Notes: generated by a model from the sequence alone, not told the origin. 64,000 bases of DNA from Montifringilla adamsi (GCA_017590115.1 JAGGNK010006626.1:1-64000); one strand, 5' to 3'. Shown: positions 22,599 to 36,774, numbered from the stretch's first letter. A program made the numbers and translations.

Positions 22599-25500
22599 GG
22601 ATGGTCATGACATATAATTCAGTTTTTCCCATGCTACATGAAATGTGGTTTGCTTCTTTTGATACAAAATTAGATTGCCTCATTTGTACAAACAAGAAAA
22701 CACACTTTTGACCCCAGACAGCACATAAACTGTGTCACAAAAAAAAAAATTGGAGTCAGGACTCAAGGAACCAGGGGTCCACATGAACAATCCACTCAAA
22801 AATAGTTAGTTCTTTTCCAGAATTGCAGTGTTTACCCTACACGTTATAGAGTCAGGACACGTTCTGCTTCATGCTCAGCAAGTTTTCTTAGAAGTTCATT
22901 GAGACTGGACATGGAGCCATCAGATATCTCTTCTAATCTTAGTTTCCAAGTTATTTAAGGCAACACTATAAAGAAACTATTTCCTTTGATAGAAAAAGGG
23001 CACATCAATCTAATTGAAACTAATGGAAATTACATGCCTGCAATGATCAGAAAAAAAATCTTTTTCAAGTGCTGTATGCCATAGCTAAAACATGTTCTTA
23101 TTTATTCTAAGTCTAAAGGAAGCATTTGACTTTAAGGAACTGTAAATACAATCTAAACAAAATTATTGTAATCTAGCTTTTAAAGCCAAAACCACAGAAA
23201 TCTTTTCAGCTAGAAGAACATTCCAAGTTTGAATTTCCAATATTCCCAATAGGAGCTCACTAAAACAGTGAAAGCACAAAGAATTTTATTACTTGAAACT
23301 ATTTACCTACCTCAAGAAGCTTCTGTTGTGTCAGAGAAGTCATATAAGCTTCTTCAAATATTTGCATGTAATATATTCAAACCATATTACTGCTTTAGCA
23401 ATTAGAACTTCTCTCAGGTTCGACAGGAGCAGGAGGAGGCAGCCATGGACATACAGCTGAGGGTTCTCTGCAACACATCTTGCTCCAATAGCCCTGCTGC
23501 TGTTTTGTTTGCTGCTATTTTTCCACCGGCTTTCAATAAAGCAGTTCACAATGAGTTCCCAATCTCAAAACCCTTCTGGGAGCACTGGTGTGAATATATG
23601 AAAACTGCTCAGTTTTTATCTGTCAGTATGGGTTTTAAGCTCTAAAAATTGCCTTTTGAGACTCATATAGAGCTGTGTTGCAAAACAAAATGAAGGCTAG
23701 AACCTGCTGTCAACTGCACCTTGTTTATATGTAAACTTCACTGTCATTTAATGGCATGAGCAATTTCAGTCATATCACTTAAGTCCTGATGTGTGGAATT
23801 TTCACTGTGGTAAGAGGCAGCTTAGGCAAAATAGATGTAATTGCTGTAGAAGTGCAGTAGCACATAAAATCACACACCATGACTCCAAAAGCACTGTGTC
23901 AGTTTCTTTAAAAACCTTGGCACTGATTTCAGTGAAAAATAGTACTGAAAAAAGTTTCTATGGAAAAAAATTGCAGCATTTTGGGTTTCTTCAGTGCAAG
24001 GAAGGAAGGCTTTGAAATCTCATTTCTTTTAAAGATACAAAGAAAATAAAATAGGAATTAACCTACTGGTTAAACTTGCTGGCTCATTAGAGTGTAAAAT
24101 ACAGCATGGTGATTTCATGAGAGATTGAAGAATGATTGTTTTCAAAGTGAAAGATGGTAATAACTAAAGTTGTGCCTTTCTAGAGCTGGGCAAATCAACC
24201 TGTGATCAGCAGCAGAGCAGTTGATAGCAAAGGTAGGTTTCTGGATAAGCTCTGCTGGAATCAAACTTTCTGGTATTCCAGCAGGTATCAATAAAAAACC
24301 TGTTGCTTCATATGCATCCTTGACTGACCTCTTCATGAAGTCTCTGCTCCTCCAATACATATTTTCAGGAATTTTAAGAAAGAATTACAGAGTGCCAAAC
24401 CTTAGGGGCTAACAAAAGGCTAGTTTTTTTAAAGCAACAGTAGAAAATTGTATGTTAAGCAGTTACAGGCATTTAGCATACACATGCAGCTAAACATTTC
24501 AAATAATATCTTTGGAGGATGAATTCTTGTCCCTGGTGAATTACCATCAGATTTGCCACAGACTCACCTTGAGTAACACGCTAAACAAAAACCATAGACT
24601 GTTTTTCCTACGCAGCCTTTGTCCATACCTCACTATCTAATCATAATATAACCGTGATTTCTAACAGCAAAAGTTTATTAAAAAAAAAAAAAGTTTCAGT
24701 GCTAAAGTAGTTCAGATAGCACTATCTTAACTCATTTCTACCACAAATCACATGAATGCAGCTTGTTGAAAATACTATTGTCACTGCTTATCTATGCCTA
24801 ATTAGGCAGCTGTAATCTGCCAATAAATAACATAAATTAGAAGTTTAATAAACAGGCGTAATTTCTATGTTACCTGCCATTTTAGTATTAGTTAGCTTTT
24901 ATTCTTCATTTTTACCATCCTTTTTGTTTTGCTCCTGGCCTTAATACTACAAAAGCTTAGGATGATTTTACTCTTGGAATTTTACCCTTCAGCCACCCTA
25001 TAAAACTTCATTTTAATCCTTTAATCCTTTAATTTTCTTAATTAAGATCTGAGTATTTAAAAATAGTTATAAAAATTTTCAGGAGAGATCATTCATTTTA
25101 ATCACTCTGATGAATAGGGAATGCATATGATCATTGTAGTATCAGAAACAAAAGATATAATCCCATATAAAATGCTGCATAAAGTTGAGATGTGTCCTAC
25201 AAAAACAGAGATGGAAACTATTATTTGCAAGGAAGTCAAGTCAGTAAGTTATTTTCTGCTTCAAAAATATTAGGTTACTACTCCTTAATTACTCAGAAAT
25301 TTGTGATACACCTATAAAGCACCTTGTCTCAGTGTTAAAATTAACACATTGAGATGTATAAATACAATAACTTCAGGCTTGCTGCTAAGTCAACATTCTT
25401 CCTCTGTACTCAGGCTAATATGTTATAGAAGAGCTGTAGTGAATTCTTTCTCTGTCTTCACTGATCTTGAGTTATCATCTGCTTGCACCAATAGATTCCA

Positions 25501-27671
25501 AGCTCCCAGTTTTCCTCAGCACCCAAAACTCTGTCCTCTTCTTGTTTTCCTTTAATCTCCACAGTCACCCCTGTGATGTCTTATTCAGAACATCATCTCT
25601 TTTCAGCTTCCTGTGAGAGTTCTGTCCCTACCACCCTTCTCTATCCTCTGTTTATCTCAGAAACACTCTCATCTCTAAAACAGACAGTTCACAGAGCTAC
25701 CTTCTCCTTACCCACTCCCTCCAAGGCATGGATACTTGCCTGCCTGTTTAAAAAGCATGTGGCCAAGGGATAGCCTTTAATATCTTTTCAATCCACACTG
25801 ATGCTTCAGGATAACACTGCAGTCCTGCTTGTCATCAGGTCCATGAGTTGTGTTTTCCTTGACTCAGACCTCCCTCCACGTCTCTCTCATTTCCCAGATA
25901 TCTGGAAACCTTGTGGTTTTTATCTGCATATGCCTTTGATACCCATCCGTAAATATACAGCTGGTGCAAGCTAATAGGGGATAATACTGTAATTGCCATT
26001 ACAGTACTGCAGGAACTTTCCTCAGAAGCACCTTTGTTTTGCTCGTCTACGCTGAGCAATGCTGTGAAGTCAGTTGTCTTGACCGTCTTTCCTGTCTTTG
26101 CACCCCTCCCATCCTCTCTTTTATTTTTTTTTTCAAATGAATTGCATTTCTGCTCTGTGTTCAAGTCCTTTCTTGGTTAGTTAATCCCCCAGCTATCTCC
26201 TCTTTGATAACACAAGGTCAGGTCTGTCCTTATTTCTACTCAAAGGCCAAAAATATCAGCCCCTACCTGGTACTTCTCTGTGTCTATTCTATACTTTCAG
26301 GAGTCCTTTGTGTTTTCTCCAATACTGCTGCACATACATAGAAGAAGCTTCTATAAAGACATGTCAAATTTAATTCTCTAATCTTCTTCATACACATACA
26401 TCCTTTTCCATTATTTCCACACAACCTCCCTTTAATAATTAGGCTGTTTATTATGATACCTACATTGTTTCTTTGCTTTCTTGTTCACCCACAACTATCT
26501 GGTCTCGATCTGTCACCTCAACTACTTTTTCAAATTTTTGGGTGCTATGGAATTAGATTTGTCATCTTTGTTTACATAACAAAAAAACCCCAAGTTCTTG
26601 TTCAGAAGGGTTGCTCAAAAACATAAACAAAATAGAATAAACAACAAACTGTAAAGCTGAATGTGTGGTCTAGGTGAGAAGCAGTGCCCATTCTGAAGAA
26701 ACTAGAGCTTTCCACGAGGCCAGACCTGATTCTGCCTGCAGCCTTGTCTGCTAGACAGATGTAAATGCTGTAAAGCCACTGCAGTTTTTAGTGCTGTCAG
26801 TCCAGATGTAGAAATGGAAGCCATAAAAACAAATCCACTCCTGACATCACTCTATGAGCAATTGTACAGTGCCCATGCAAATGAAGGTACTAACTCAAAA
26901 ACCATAACACTGGAGATTGTGAAATAGTCCTGATCAGACACGCTCAACCATGACACAGTAAAATTATTCTTTTTTCTTGCCCATTCAGAGACACTGGAGA
27001 AACAGCTGCCTTCAGGATGCCCTGAGCACTAACTACTGAAAATCAGGCCCTGATAAAGATTTTGCCCTTTGCCAGATGGGGTCCAGGCTCACCACAAAGG
27101 ACATGCATATTCCTTACTTTACTCTGATCAAACTTCTTCTTTCTCTGGGGGTGAGGCCTCAAGATGCAGAGCATAGTTAACCCTGCAACACAGTGCCATG
27201 TCTAAAGTTATTTGTACCCAGTAAAAGTAAGCTACATGTACTCATGCACTAGTTAGCTGTGCCAAAATATTCTCACTGACATAGGTAAAAGTGGCAATGA
27301 AGGCAAAGAGAAAAAGGCTTTTTTCCATGTAAGCAATGTAGATGAGACACAAGTCCAGAATCCCCAGACAAAACATGTTATATCTGGACAAATCTACAAG
27401 AGACTGAATAGGACCTTCATTTTGAGGTGAGCCACACAAAGAAGAAAAGAGTAAGATCAGGCCAGGCAAGATATCCCTGTGTTCCTGGGATAGATGGCTG
27501 TCTGGAGGCCACTGAAAGGCAGTGATTCTCCCAAAAATAGAGCTGTCAGGTGTTTAAAGTAATGGCAAAGCTTGTTCCATCTGATTAGCCAAGGTTACAC
27601 CAGTGGGTTGACTTATGAGGTGAGAATATTTCAAAGGCTCAGGTTTATTCAAATCACTTCCCTCCATAGCT

Positions 27672-27717
27672 GCTGATGCTACTATCTGAGCATCTGATAG
27701 TAGCTGATGCTACTATC
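27672..27717. repeat. 15-bp direct repeat with 9-bp inverted repeat
   Basis: The 15-mer gctgatgctactatc occurs at 27672-27686 and again at 27703-27717. Between them, gatagtagc (27696-27704) is the reverse complement of gctactatc, so the left copy can fold into a 9-bp stem with a 9-nt loop. This looks like a small template-switch or hairpin-mediated duplication. Confidence 0.8.
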
Positions 27718-28011
27718 ACGCAAAAACTGATGTGTTTATGTGTGGTAGATAAATCTGCCATCTATCTGGATACCCTAAAGATGGTAAAAGATCTGTTTTC
27801 ATGGAATTGGTTTCTTGTGGAGGTCAAGAGATGCTTATCCCTCCCATGTGCTGCAGAAGAGTTGAAAAGTCAATGTCTCTTGCATGTGGAAAAGCAAGAT
27901 GGGATGAGGATTCTTGGCTGCTCAGATACAGCAAATGTGGTACTCTTTCTTCAGAAGGCAAACATGCAAGTGCCCAACATCAGTAATCCCAATCATAAAG
28001 CTGGTATTGAA

Positions 28012-28034
28012 ATTCTCAATTACAAATTGAGAAT
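28012..28034. repeat. 10-bp perfect inverted repeat, 3-nt loop
   Basis: attctcaatt and aattgagaat flank aca, forming a perfect 10-bp stem. No T run or other context gives it a function; it may be chance in AT-rich DNA. Confidence 0.7.
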
Positions 28035-28980
28035 ATTACATATTACAGAACTGTTAAAGTAGGGAAGTTACCTGGGAACATTCTTGCACATTTGGAATTG
28101 TGGCTGTGGAATGAAAGAAAAAAAAATCCCAAAGAATATATTTAAATCAGATGGGCCATAAAGGATCTGAAAATTCTGAAGATTTGTATCCCAGTTTCAT
28201 AAAGACAGTCCTTAAGGCTGTGTCTGGTAACGCGTGACATGTTCTGTGTGGGGTTGACAGAGCAGACCCATATATTACATATTTTTTATCATGCTAATCC
28301 ATGGACAAGCTCAAATGAACCGGCCCTTTCCTCCACCCCCGTCAAATTTAGATTCAGCAATGTGCTGACCAAAAAAGGATCTCTACACCTCTGGGGTAGA
28401 AAAGGTTCAAACCTCAATGTCCATGCCTACAAGGAACCTAGCACTATCCCACCATGTCATCATGACTTCCTGACCCGTGCTTCCCAGTCTGTCACCCCGC
28501 AATCTATGCAAGTCCCAGCACCCTGGACATCCTGCCAGGGAAGGAACAAAGTGGTGCAGCAGAGCTAATGAGCCTGGATTTGGCCCTGCTCAAAAAGTAT
28601 AAGGGTTGCAATTTAAGTGAGCCATAAGATTAAAAATGGCTTAAATGCTGTGGCCCAGTTAACTCTGCTCAGGTTTAGACACAGCTACTTCACTACACTC
28701 ACATTATAGACATGCACAAAGAGAAAACAGCAAACAAAACATTTATTTCCCATAGAATTTAAACCTTACCAGCTGAATAACTGACTTAAAATATTATTGT
28801 TATTATATATTAATTATTTCAGAAAAAATAAAATAGTAGCCTGAATTTGCCACTTCCACTTTGTACTTCTTTGCTTATCATTCCATCACACCTAGGCTGT
28901 TATCACTAAGTCCCCACTTGCAAGGCATTTGCTATCACACCATGCTTCTTCTCTGTGTGTTATGAACATGCCATGAACAT

Positions 28981-29044
28981 GGCGTTGTTCACCCTGAGAA
29001 GGCTCTGTGGAGACCTTACAGAGGACTTACAGTACTTACCAGGG
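28981..29044 (+). mobile_element. CR1 LINE, plus strand, left part (host of nested CR1)
   Basis: gttgttcaccctgagaagg followed by ctctgtggagaccttacag and cagtacttacc matches the plus-strand CR1 3' region (…ttcagcctggagaag… then …agaccttagag… then …ccagtacct…). It breaks at ccaggg (29039-29044). The next part of this CR1 appears at 30945 beyond a minus-strand CR1, so the two plus pieces are one older element. Confidence 0.6.
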
Positions 29045-30938
29045 TCCTTGAGTCATGGAATCTTTGAATCTCTTAGGTTGGACAACATCTCCAAGATCAA
29101 GCCAAACCTTTGACCAAACACCACTATGTCAACTAAACTGTAGCACTAAGTGCCATGTCCAGTTATTCCTGAATATTCCTAGGGATAGTGACTCCACCAC
29201 CACCCTGGGCAGCACATTCCAATGCCTGAGAATCCTTATTTTAATAAATACTCTGTGAACCTCCCCTGGCACAGCTGGAGACTCTGTCCTCTTGTCTTGT
29301 CACTTGTTACCTTGGAGAAGAGGCTGACCCCACCTGACTACACTGTCTTTCAGCCAGTTACAGACAGTGATGAGATAAACCCTGAGACTCCTTTTCTCCA
29401 GGATAAACAACCTCAACTCCTTCAACCACTTCTCATATGGCTTATTCTCTAGAGTCTTCCCCAGCTCCATAGCCTTTCTCTGGACTCACTGCAGCACCTT
29501 AGTGTCATGAGGGACCTGGAACTGGATGCAGGATTCAAAGTGTGGTCTCACCAATGCCGAGTACAGGGGGGCAGTGGCCACACTATTTTTTATATAAACC
29601 AGGATGCCATTGGCCTTCTTGGCCACCTGGGAACACACTGGCTCATGTTCAGCTGCCTTCACCAGCACTCCCAGGTCCTTTTGCACTGGGCAGCCTTCCA
29701 GCCAGGGGCTGGAAGTCTGGAGTTATTGTTACCAAAGGGCAGGACACAGCACTGGGCCTTGTTGAACCTCACACCACTGTCTTTGGTTCATCCATCCAGA
29801 ATGTGCAAATCCCTCTGCAGAGCCTTCCTTCACTCCTGGCCAGCTTGGTGTTTTCTGCCAGCTTTCTGGGTGTTCACTCAATCATCTCATCCAGGTAATC
29901 AACAAAAATATTAAACAGGACTGGTTCCAGTGCTAAGCTCTGGGAAATCCCAGTGACTGGCCACCAACTGGACCACTCTCTGGAACCAGCTAGTTTTTAA
30001 CACAGTGAAGAGTGCACCTATCCAAACCAGGACCAGCAGTTTCTTAAGGAGAATACAGTGGGAGACAGCGTCAAAGGCTTTGCCAAAGTCCAGATAGACA
30101 ACATCTACAGATTCTCCATTATCCACTAGCTAAGAGGTTACCTGCTCATTAATGAAGATCAGGTTGGTCAGGCTGCATAGTCAGGACTGACTATTCGCAA
30201 ACTAATGCTGGCTGGGCCTGATCTCTTGGTTGTCTTACATGCCTAGAGTGCAAAAGTATTCAAAATTATCTGTTGCATAATGTTCCATAAGACCAAGGCA
30301 TAACATACAGGCCTGTATTCCCCTGGATCCTCCTTCTGGCCATTCTTGTAGATGTAACCATTGGTCAGTCTCCAGTCACCTGAGACCTCCCTGGTCTACC
30401 AGGACTGATGATAAAAGATGAAGAGAGGCTTGGCGAGCTCTTCTGCCACCTCCCTCAGTACCCTTGGATGAATCCCATCTGGTCTCACCTATGAGCGTCT
30501 AAACTTGTGGTTCAGCAGGTCAATAACTACTTCCTCCTGGTTTTCTGCTTTTCTTTTCCTGGTTCCTGTCTACCAGGTCAGGGGACTGATAGCCCTGAGG
30601 ATCACTGGTCTTGCAGTTATAGACTGAGGTAAAGAAGGCATTAAGTACCTCAGACTTTTTCTCATCCTTTGTGACAGTGTTCCTCCTTTATCCAATAATG
30701 GATGAAGACTTTCCTTGGCCTTGTTTTTACTATTAATGTTTTTGCAAAAACACTTTTCATTATCTGTCACAGCAGTGACCAGATTGAGCTCTAGATGAGT
30801 CCACCTTTCTCATTTTCTCTCTACAAGACCTAGCAACATACTTGTACTTTTCTTGCCTGCCCCTCCTTCCATAGGCCAGAAAGTCTCTTCATTTTCCTGC
30901 AAAAGCTCCCTGTTCAGACAGCCCATTCTTCTTCCCTG
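29045..30938 (-). mobile_element. CR1 LINE, minus strand, nested in plus-strand CR1
   Basis: It starts with a reversed CR1 3' end (gagtcatggaatctttgaat, ggttggacaac) and carries the 3' region and RT sequence. Minus-strand frames include 29486-29686 (YSALVRPHFESC block, usual ...ALVRPHLEYC) and 29911-30126 (VVYLDFGKAFDAVSH, RT motif A nearly intact). It continues through 30900 with CR1 text and ends at about 30938. The 6-mer ccaggg flanks it at 29039-29044 and 30939-30944, a candidate short target-site duplication. It is about 1.9 kb, 5'-truncated and frame-shifted. Confidence 0.85.
29911..30126 (-). pseudogene. CR1 RT motif A fragment
   Basis: This minus-strand frame contains DVVYLDFGKAFDAVSH, keeping the motif A aspartates, but it ends in frameshifts on both sides. 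It is part of the nested CR1 at 29045-30938 and is non-functional. Confidence 0.7.
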
Positions 30939-31250
30939 CCAGGGAATGATGGAGACAAGATTTTAACATGGGCTGTTGTGACACGGTGTGGGGTAATGAT
31001 TTTAGACTGAAAGAGGGTAGATTTAGTCTAAATACAAGGATGAAGTTTTCATTATAAGGGTTGCCAAAACACTGGAACAAATTGTTCAGAGAGATGGCAA
31101 ATGTCTTATCCCTGGAAACATTCAAAGTCAGGTTGGATAGGCCTCTGAGCAGGCATATCTATTTGAAGATGCCCCTGTCAATTTCAGAGGGGTTGGGTGA
31201 AATGACTTTTGAAGGTCTCTTCAAAAACAAGCTGCTCTATGATTCTGTGG
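30939..31250 (+). mobile_element. CR1 LINE, plus strand, 3' end (right part of host)
   Basis: It continues the plus-strand CR1 (gatggagacaagattttaac, aatgattttagactgaaag, agggtagatttagtctaaa, cactggaacaaattgttcag). It runs to the tail at about 31250 (gctctatgattctgtgg), matching the CR1 3' tail consensus in plus orientation. With 28981-29044 it makes one CR1 3' fragment of about 375 bp net, older than the minus-strand CR1 inside it. Confidence 0.85.
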
Positions 31251-34200
31251 TAAATATTTCATTCTACACAGAATAGTTCTTGTTACTAGCTATCTAAAAC
31301 TAGGTTATATCACATGATTATAAGTAAAATTTAGGCACTAGCCATCCAAACATTAGAAAAAAAAATTTCAGCAATAACTAACCAGGCTCAAGCAAAGCTG
31401 CACTCAAGCCATGTTCAGAAAAAGCTTGAGACCTTGTTGGGTTAGCTTAACCTGCTGCCTCTATATTAGTGACAATAAATCCACATTTACCAGGCTACAA
31501 GGCTACAGCTAGGCTAATCCTGGAGTGCAAATGTATGTCCAGATGTGTACACATGCAGTGTTCTCATCCACAGAGATGAATTAGGTCTAAATTGCCAAAG
31601 ACTGCAGAGTTACTATGTTTTCTATAGAGTTCCCATGTCATTCCAGTGATGAAATGCCAGGCTCTTCCTATTGTGCTTTTGGTTGTTCCATACCAGGCTT
31701 TCAAACAGACCAGAGCTCAAAAGTTTTGGAAGAAATCTTAATTGCATGTCCTGATAGAAAACACATGTTTTTATCCCCCCAAAATTAGAGCTGCCATTTT
31801 CTTTTGTTCTCCTCTGTCATTTCTGTTCTACCCCATTTATGACCATTTTGTCATCAGCACTGTGTTTTTCTACTTTAAAATCAATTCCAGCCCACTGGGG
31901 AACAGCTTTTTCTTTTTTTCTTCTCTAAGGGTATCACCACCTAAAATGAGACACAATTATAGATTTGGATGTTTTGAATTGTGACCTAATTACCCAACCT
32001 ACTATGCATTGTTTCTTCACATTTCTCAGAAACATGCTCGCTGGAATAGTTTCTAATGAATTTAGCCCACAAACTCAGGTTCTAAAGCACAAAGAAGCAG
32101 GTAGACCAGACCTTCTGCATGAGAATTCATGGGCTTTCTTCAAAAATGTTGGGGGTGGAAATAAAAGTTTTTTTCAAAAGCCATGCTAAGAGATGCAACC
32201 TCCCAGACCCAGCAATTTTGAAAAGAGATACATTTTAAAAATATTTCTAAGAAACTTTATTGCACTTACCTATTACATTTCAATTCATGTAATTCAAACA
32301 TTACCAAAATTGACTGGTTTACTTTAAAGATGTTCTCCATAGAAGACTTTTCAAATTTTGACTTTTCATGCCTGTAATGTGGCTAGAAAAGACAGTAATT
32401 GGCTACAGCCCTCTCCTAATTTAGAGCCCTCTCCTAGATCTACTTCATTAAAGTCTTTGTTAGGAACAAGTTGGGAAAACAATTTGCCCTCCATGTGCCA
32501 GACATGACTATCATCCATCATGAGGCTTACGTGCTTCTCCTTTTAAACCGTGTCCTCTCTGTTCTGAATATGAATGCATCTGTTGATGCTCTCACCACGT
32601 GACTGGGGTTTTCCTCAGCTTACAGGGCTTGTTTCTAGCTGGACACAGCAGCTGAAGAAGTAGGAAATAGCTGGTAGATTTTCACCACCACAACAAAACA
32701 CACGACTCTCATTCTGGCATCAGCTCAGAGGGTGCAGTTTCTACCGGCGAGGCTGAACAAATCCTCTGTAAGAAGCACTGACTTCAAGGGACATTTCTCT
32801 ATTACTCAGCTTAACTGGGTGCAGAAGTATGCAGAGGACTCCAGTACCCTGAGAAAGATCTCCCTTGGCTTTGCCTCCACAGCATTGTGAAGCAGAGCCC
32901 CCCTGTTCAACCTCCAGTCTTTAGCATGCAGTGGAGCCAGGGGAACCACAGCAGAAGGGCAATGTCTAGATACCCTAGCCAAGAAAGTGGGCCAGGTAGC
33001 ACTTGAATCTTAGAAGCTGTTATTAAAATGTCAAATGAGCTCCAACAGTTGTGTAGTAGCATAAAAGGCCCATGGACTTGCATGGTGGAACATATATCTC
33101 CTTACAGCACCATCCAGATAAAAAAGTGAGATAACCTCAATATGACAACAAGACACTGCAAATGTGCACACTTTCATCTCGCTGAGTAGTCTGACAGATT
33201 GTGTGACTGAGACAGACCGAGCCTACTATGTATTACTAAAGCAGATCCCAGACATCATTTAGGGTATTTTAGTTTCTAGCTTTCACCAATTCCTTTTCAA
33301 TGCATGGTTTTATTCTGCATTTATACAAAAACCTCAAACTTCATTATCTGTCTTTTCACATACCTTGAAAAGAGCTTTCCATTTCCTGAACAAGTTCTTT
33401 AGCAGTGTCTGTGAGTCTTTTATTATTTTTTTTATGTTTTCATCAATTTTTGCAGCTTTATTTATGAGGCCTCACTGCTGTGCTGCCTAAGAGGTTAACA
33501 GATTACTACTATTGTAGTCAGTGAAATAGAATATTGGTCTTAGAATACAAACCATCCTCCTGGGAGACTTATTTTGAAATAAGTCTTTAACTCAGAATAG
33601 ATTTCCCTTATGAAGCCAGACATGCATAGCATTACTTTGAGCCTATCAAATAATTTTCTGGGAACTGAGATAATCTGTATTAATAAATAATGATCTATCT
33701 CAAAAATTTTCCTCATTTTGAAAAGACCAGGAACTACAGATTTTTCTTACATAGTGCATTATGAAAATAAAATCTGTTTTAAAAATCATGCTTACCTAAC
33801 ATGTTAGGACGTACTCTCATCATTTGTATTGTGGATTTTTCTTTCATTTCCTCTTTTTAGACATACCCATCTAATCTTCCTCTCAGCTGGCACTATCAGG
33901 TAGACAGGTTCTCAATACAGCATATTTCAAGGCAGTAACCACCTGGCTACCTGGGATCAGAAAGAGCAGTCAGTATTTTCCAAAACTCCCAATGGATCAA
34001 AAAACACATATCAGATATTGGAAGAAACCAGTAATGTACCAGATGCAGAGGACCCCTTGCTAGAAAAAAAATAGTGAATAATTAAAAAAAAATAATAATT
34101 TCAATATATGTTCATGAACCTGCCAGGAACACTACATTTGTCTGATGGATAAATTATTCATTGTGAAATATTTCTGCAGCACCATCTGTGACTAAGTTCT

Positions 34201-36418
34201 CAGAGCATTGTACTGTTTGTTAATTCACTAAGGACTTAGAATTATTATTTAAATCTATCTATAGTAGAGGCTGCAGAAAATGTTATAGTAAATACAAACA
34301 AATCACTCCAAGTGTGAATTAGTTAAAAGAGATAATTATAGCAAAACCATGATTAAATGGTCAACTTTTGGTTTTCAGGTGCAGAAAATTGCAAGTGACT
34401 GACACTGGAGAAGGATGCAAACAAGCTAAAATGGGAGGACACGTCTCTCTCCCCCGCTGACACATTCACACGCCTGCCTACCGTTCCCCTCCACTGACTC
34501 TCCCACAGGACATGAATTCTGCTGCTCATGCTCTCTCCTCCCTCTAGTCCTACCTATTTTCTTCCTTCTACATCACTGACTCTGGTAACTTTGGTCTGTT
34601 TCTCCTCTGTGAGATCCTCTCCAGTACAGATGTCTTTATTCTTGGTGCTACTAGAACAAAGCTGTCAACATTTTAGTAATTTGCTCATCTGAGCTGTGTG
34701 CTACTGCTGCTTCTCCCTTTGTCCCCTGCCTCTTACTTTCCCCAAATGTAAGAAAAGAGCCCCACATATCAAATGGGGGAGAAAGAGACAGCACTCTCAT
34801 CACTCTGTCAGCATTCTCCTCTGTCCAACACAGGAGGGGATATTCCTACAAAATACCCCACACCAGGCTGGGAAGGAGCAGGAACCACACTATTCCTTTT
34901 CAAGCTTTCTGGAAAGAGCTGTCCTAGTTCACGGCATTTTGTCTCTCTTAGTACATGAGCCACTTCTGCCTCCCACTCTAAGGGTTCTGAAATGAAATGT
35001 GGTTGCTAGTATTTAAGAGTTACTCGAAAACTATTCCTTGTGTATGTGTATATGCATGCACATGAGCAAAAAAATAAATCCACCTAGCATTTGCATTCAA
35101 AAGTGCCAGGCTCCCAGAAAATAAGTGTAACACTCCTGTGAGCCAACTCCACAGAATAACTTGGCATTGTTCATTTTTGGTGTTGATCATTTTTCTTCTG
35201 ACAGAACACATCAAATACAGGCTGAGGTCTGCATAATGCACACAATATGTCCTGGGGGGAAAAAAATCTTGTAAAAGAGCTTTTAGAGAGGTGGTTGGAA
35301 AGCAAAGAGGTTTTATATTCTCTCTGCCTGTAGCTCCAAAATGCCTGCTATAGAGCTAACATTATTTCCCAACATGTCGGCTGGAACATATTTCAGAAAA
35401 GTAATGCTTCTTTCTTTACCCTCTCAAGAGATTTGAGGCAGAATTTCTGGGAAAATCAAAGATTTGCAGGTGTTCTAAGAGCCACAGTTACTCTCCTGTT
35501 TGGAAATTCTGACATAGGTGAAAGAACTGCTGCTGCAAATGCTGTACAGAGCTCATCAAGGCCTAAATCTAGCCAACCAGGGTACTCCTGGCTTCTCAGG
35601 TGCATCAAGACCCTTTGAGTTGAGACATAGCTGAACTCTGAATCTGTCTGGAAATTGGCTGTGGTCCCATCCAAAAGCACATAACAAACTGAGACAGTTT
35701 TGCTTGAAGCTTGGAGTAAAAGTGAGGTCTCATTTGAAGGAATTTAGGAAACCCAAGACAAAGATGACTTAAGTACCTGGTGGGAAGGATTTTTCTTCAT
35801 TATTCATTATTTTCCTATTAATTCATGGGATGACAAACCAGCAACACCTTTTTTCAGCATGCGCAATGACAGAAAATTTATCTTCCTCATTGCTAAGCAA
35901 GTTCTATTCAGAGGAGAATTTAAATTCCTAATCTTACAGTTAGTCTGGAGTAGTGGCTCAACAAGTCACTGGTTGTGTGATCACACCTGACACAAATCTG
36001 CAACAATTTTTAATTCCCTGTGTATATTAATCTGATATTCTTCATAATGCCTAAAAAGTCTTCCATTTAAATTCTGATTTTTCTGTACTCCCTGGAATAA
36101 TTTTTCTTTTCCTAATGATTTTTTTTTATTAAACAAAAGCTTTGGACAGTGTTCCTATAAACTTACTTTTGTTGAGGGTAACTGAGGAACATAATCTTCG
36201 TAATAATCTTTTAGGATGTGCACATTTGTGTAAGAAAAACCTTCTCTTTCTGCTATATGGTTTGTGCAAAAATTACAGTAAACTTGGTACAAGATAGTAC
36301 TTAAACTAAAACCTGGGTCAAGATTAAATAAAGAAATATTTAAACACATAGAAGAAAAAAAATTACCTGTCATTCATCTGGGCCTTGCCATAACTAAAAT
36401 TTAAGAAGAGTCACAGAA

Positions 36419-36478
36419 ATAAAAAAAAAATTTAAAACATTAAAAAAAAAAAACCAAAAACAAACAAACAAAAAAACC
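36419..36478. repeat. A-rich simple repeat
   Basis: Runs of A broken by ttt, cc and (AAAC)n units. It is low complexity. Its reverse complement supplies the hydrophobic FFCLFVFGFFF-type frame at 36432-36674, which is not a gene. Confidence 0.85.
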
Positions 36479-36774
36479 CGAAGTAAAGAACGCAAAGTAA
36501 AGAAGTTTGTGAAAGCCCTAGAAGTATTTCTTTCATAGTGGCTCCCAGATTTTTTTTTCTCTGATCAGAATTCCTATAGGGAAGAATAAGATATGAAGAA
36601 CTTAAAAAGAAGCAAACATGTTTGTGAGGAAGTGTGTAACTGAGTGGGATTTTTGATAGGATTATTCTTAGCAAAGACTGAAGATGTCTATTTTCAGAAA
36701 TGAAGGTACTTCAATAAATATAATACAATATTTATGAGTTCTTAGATCCACAGAGTATTTAGGAGCAAGATGTT

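Larger units (their letters stand above)
22599..28980. other. Unassigned AT-rich DNA
   Basis: About 6.4 kb without a recognised repeat family or exon. Frames such as 25835-26164 (minus) and 27676-28062 (plus, 128 aa) carry no domain. Small structured motifs occur at 27672-27717 and 28012-28034. An A run of about 13 lies near 24680. Confidence 0.6.

Noticed and set aside
27676..28062. 128-aa plus-strand frame
   Set aside because: No recognisable domain, and it begins within a local repeat. Its length is possible by chance in a 64-kb AT-rich window.
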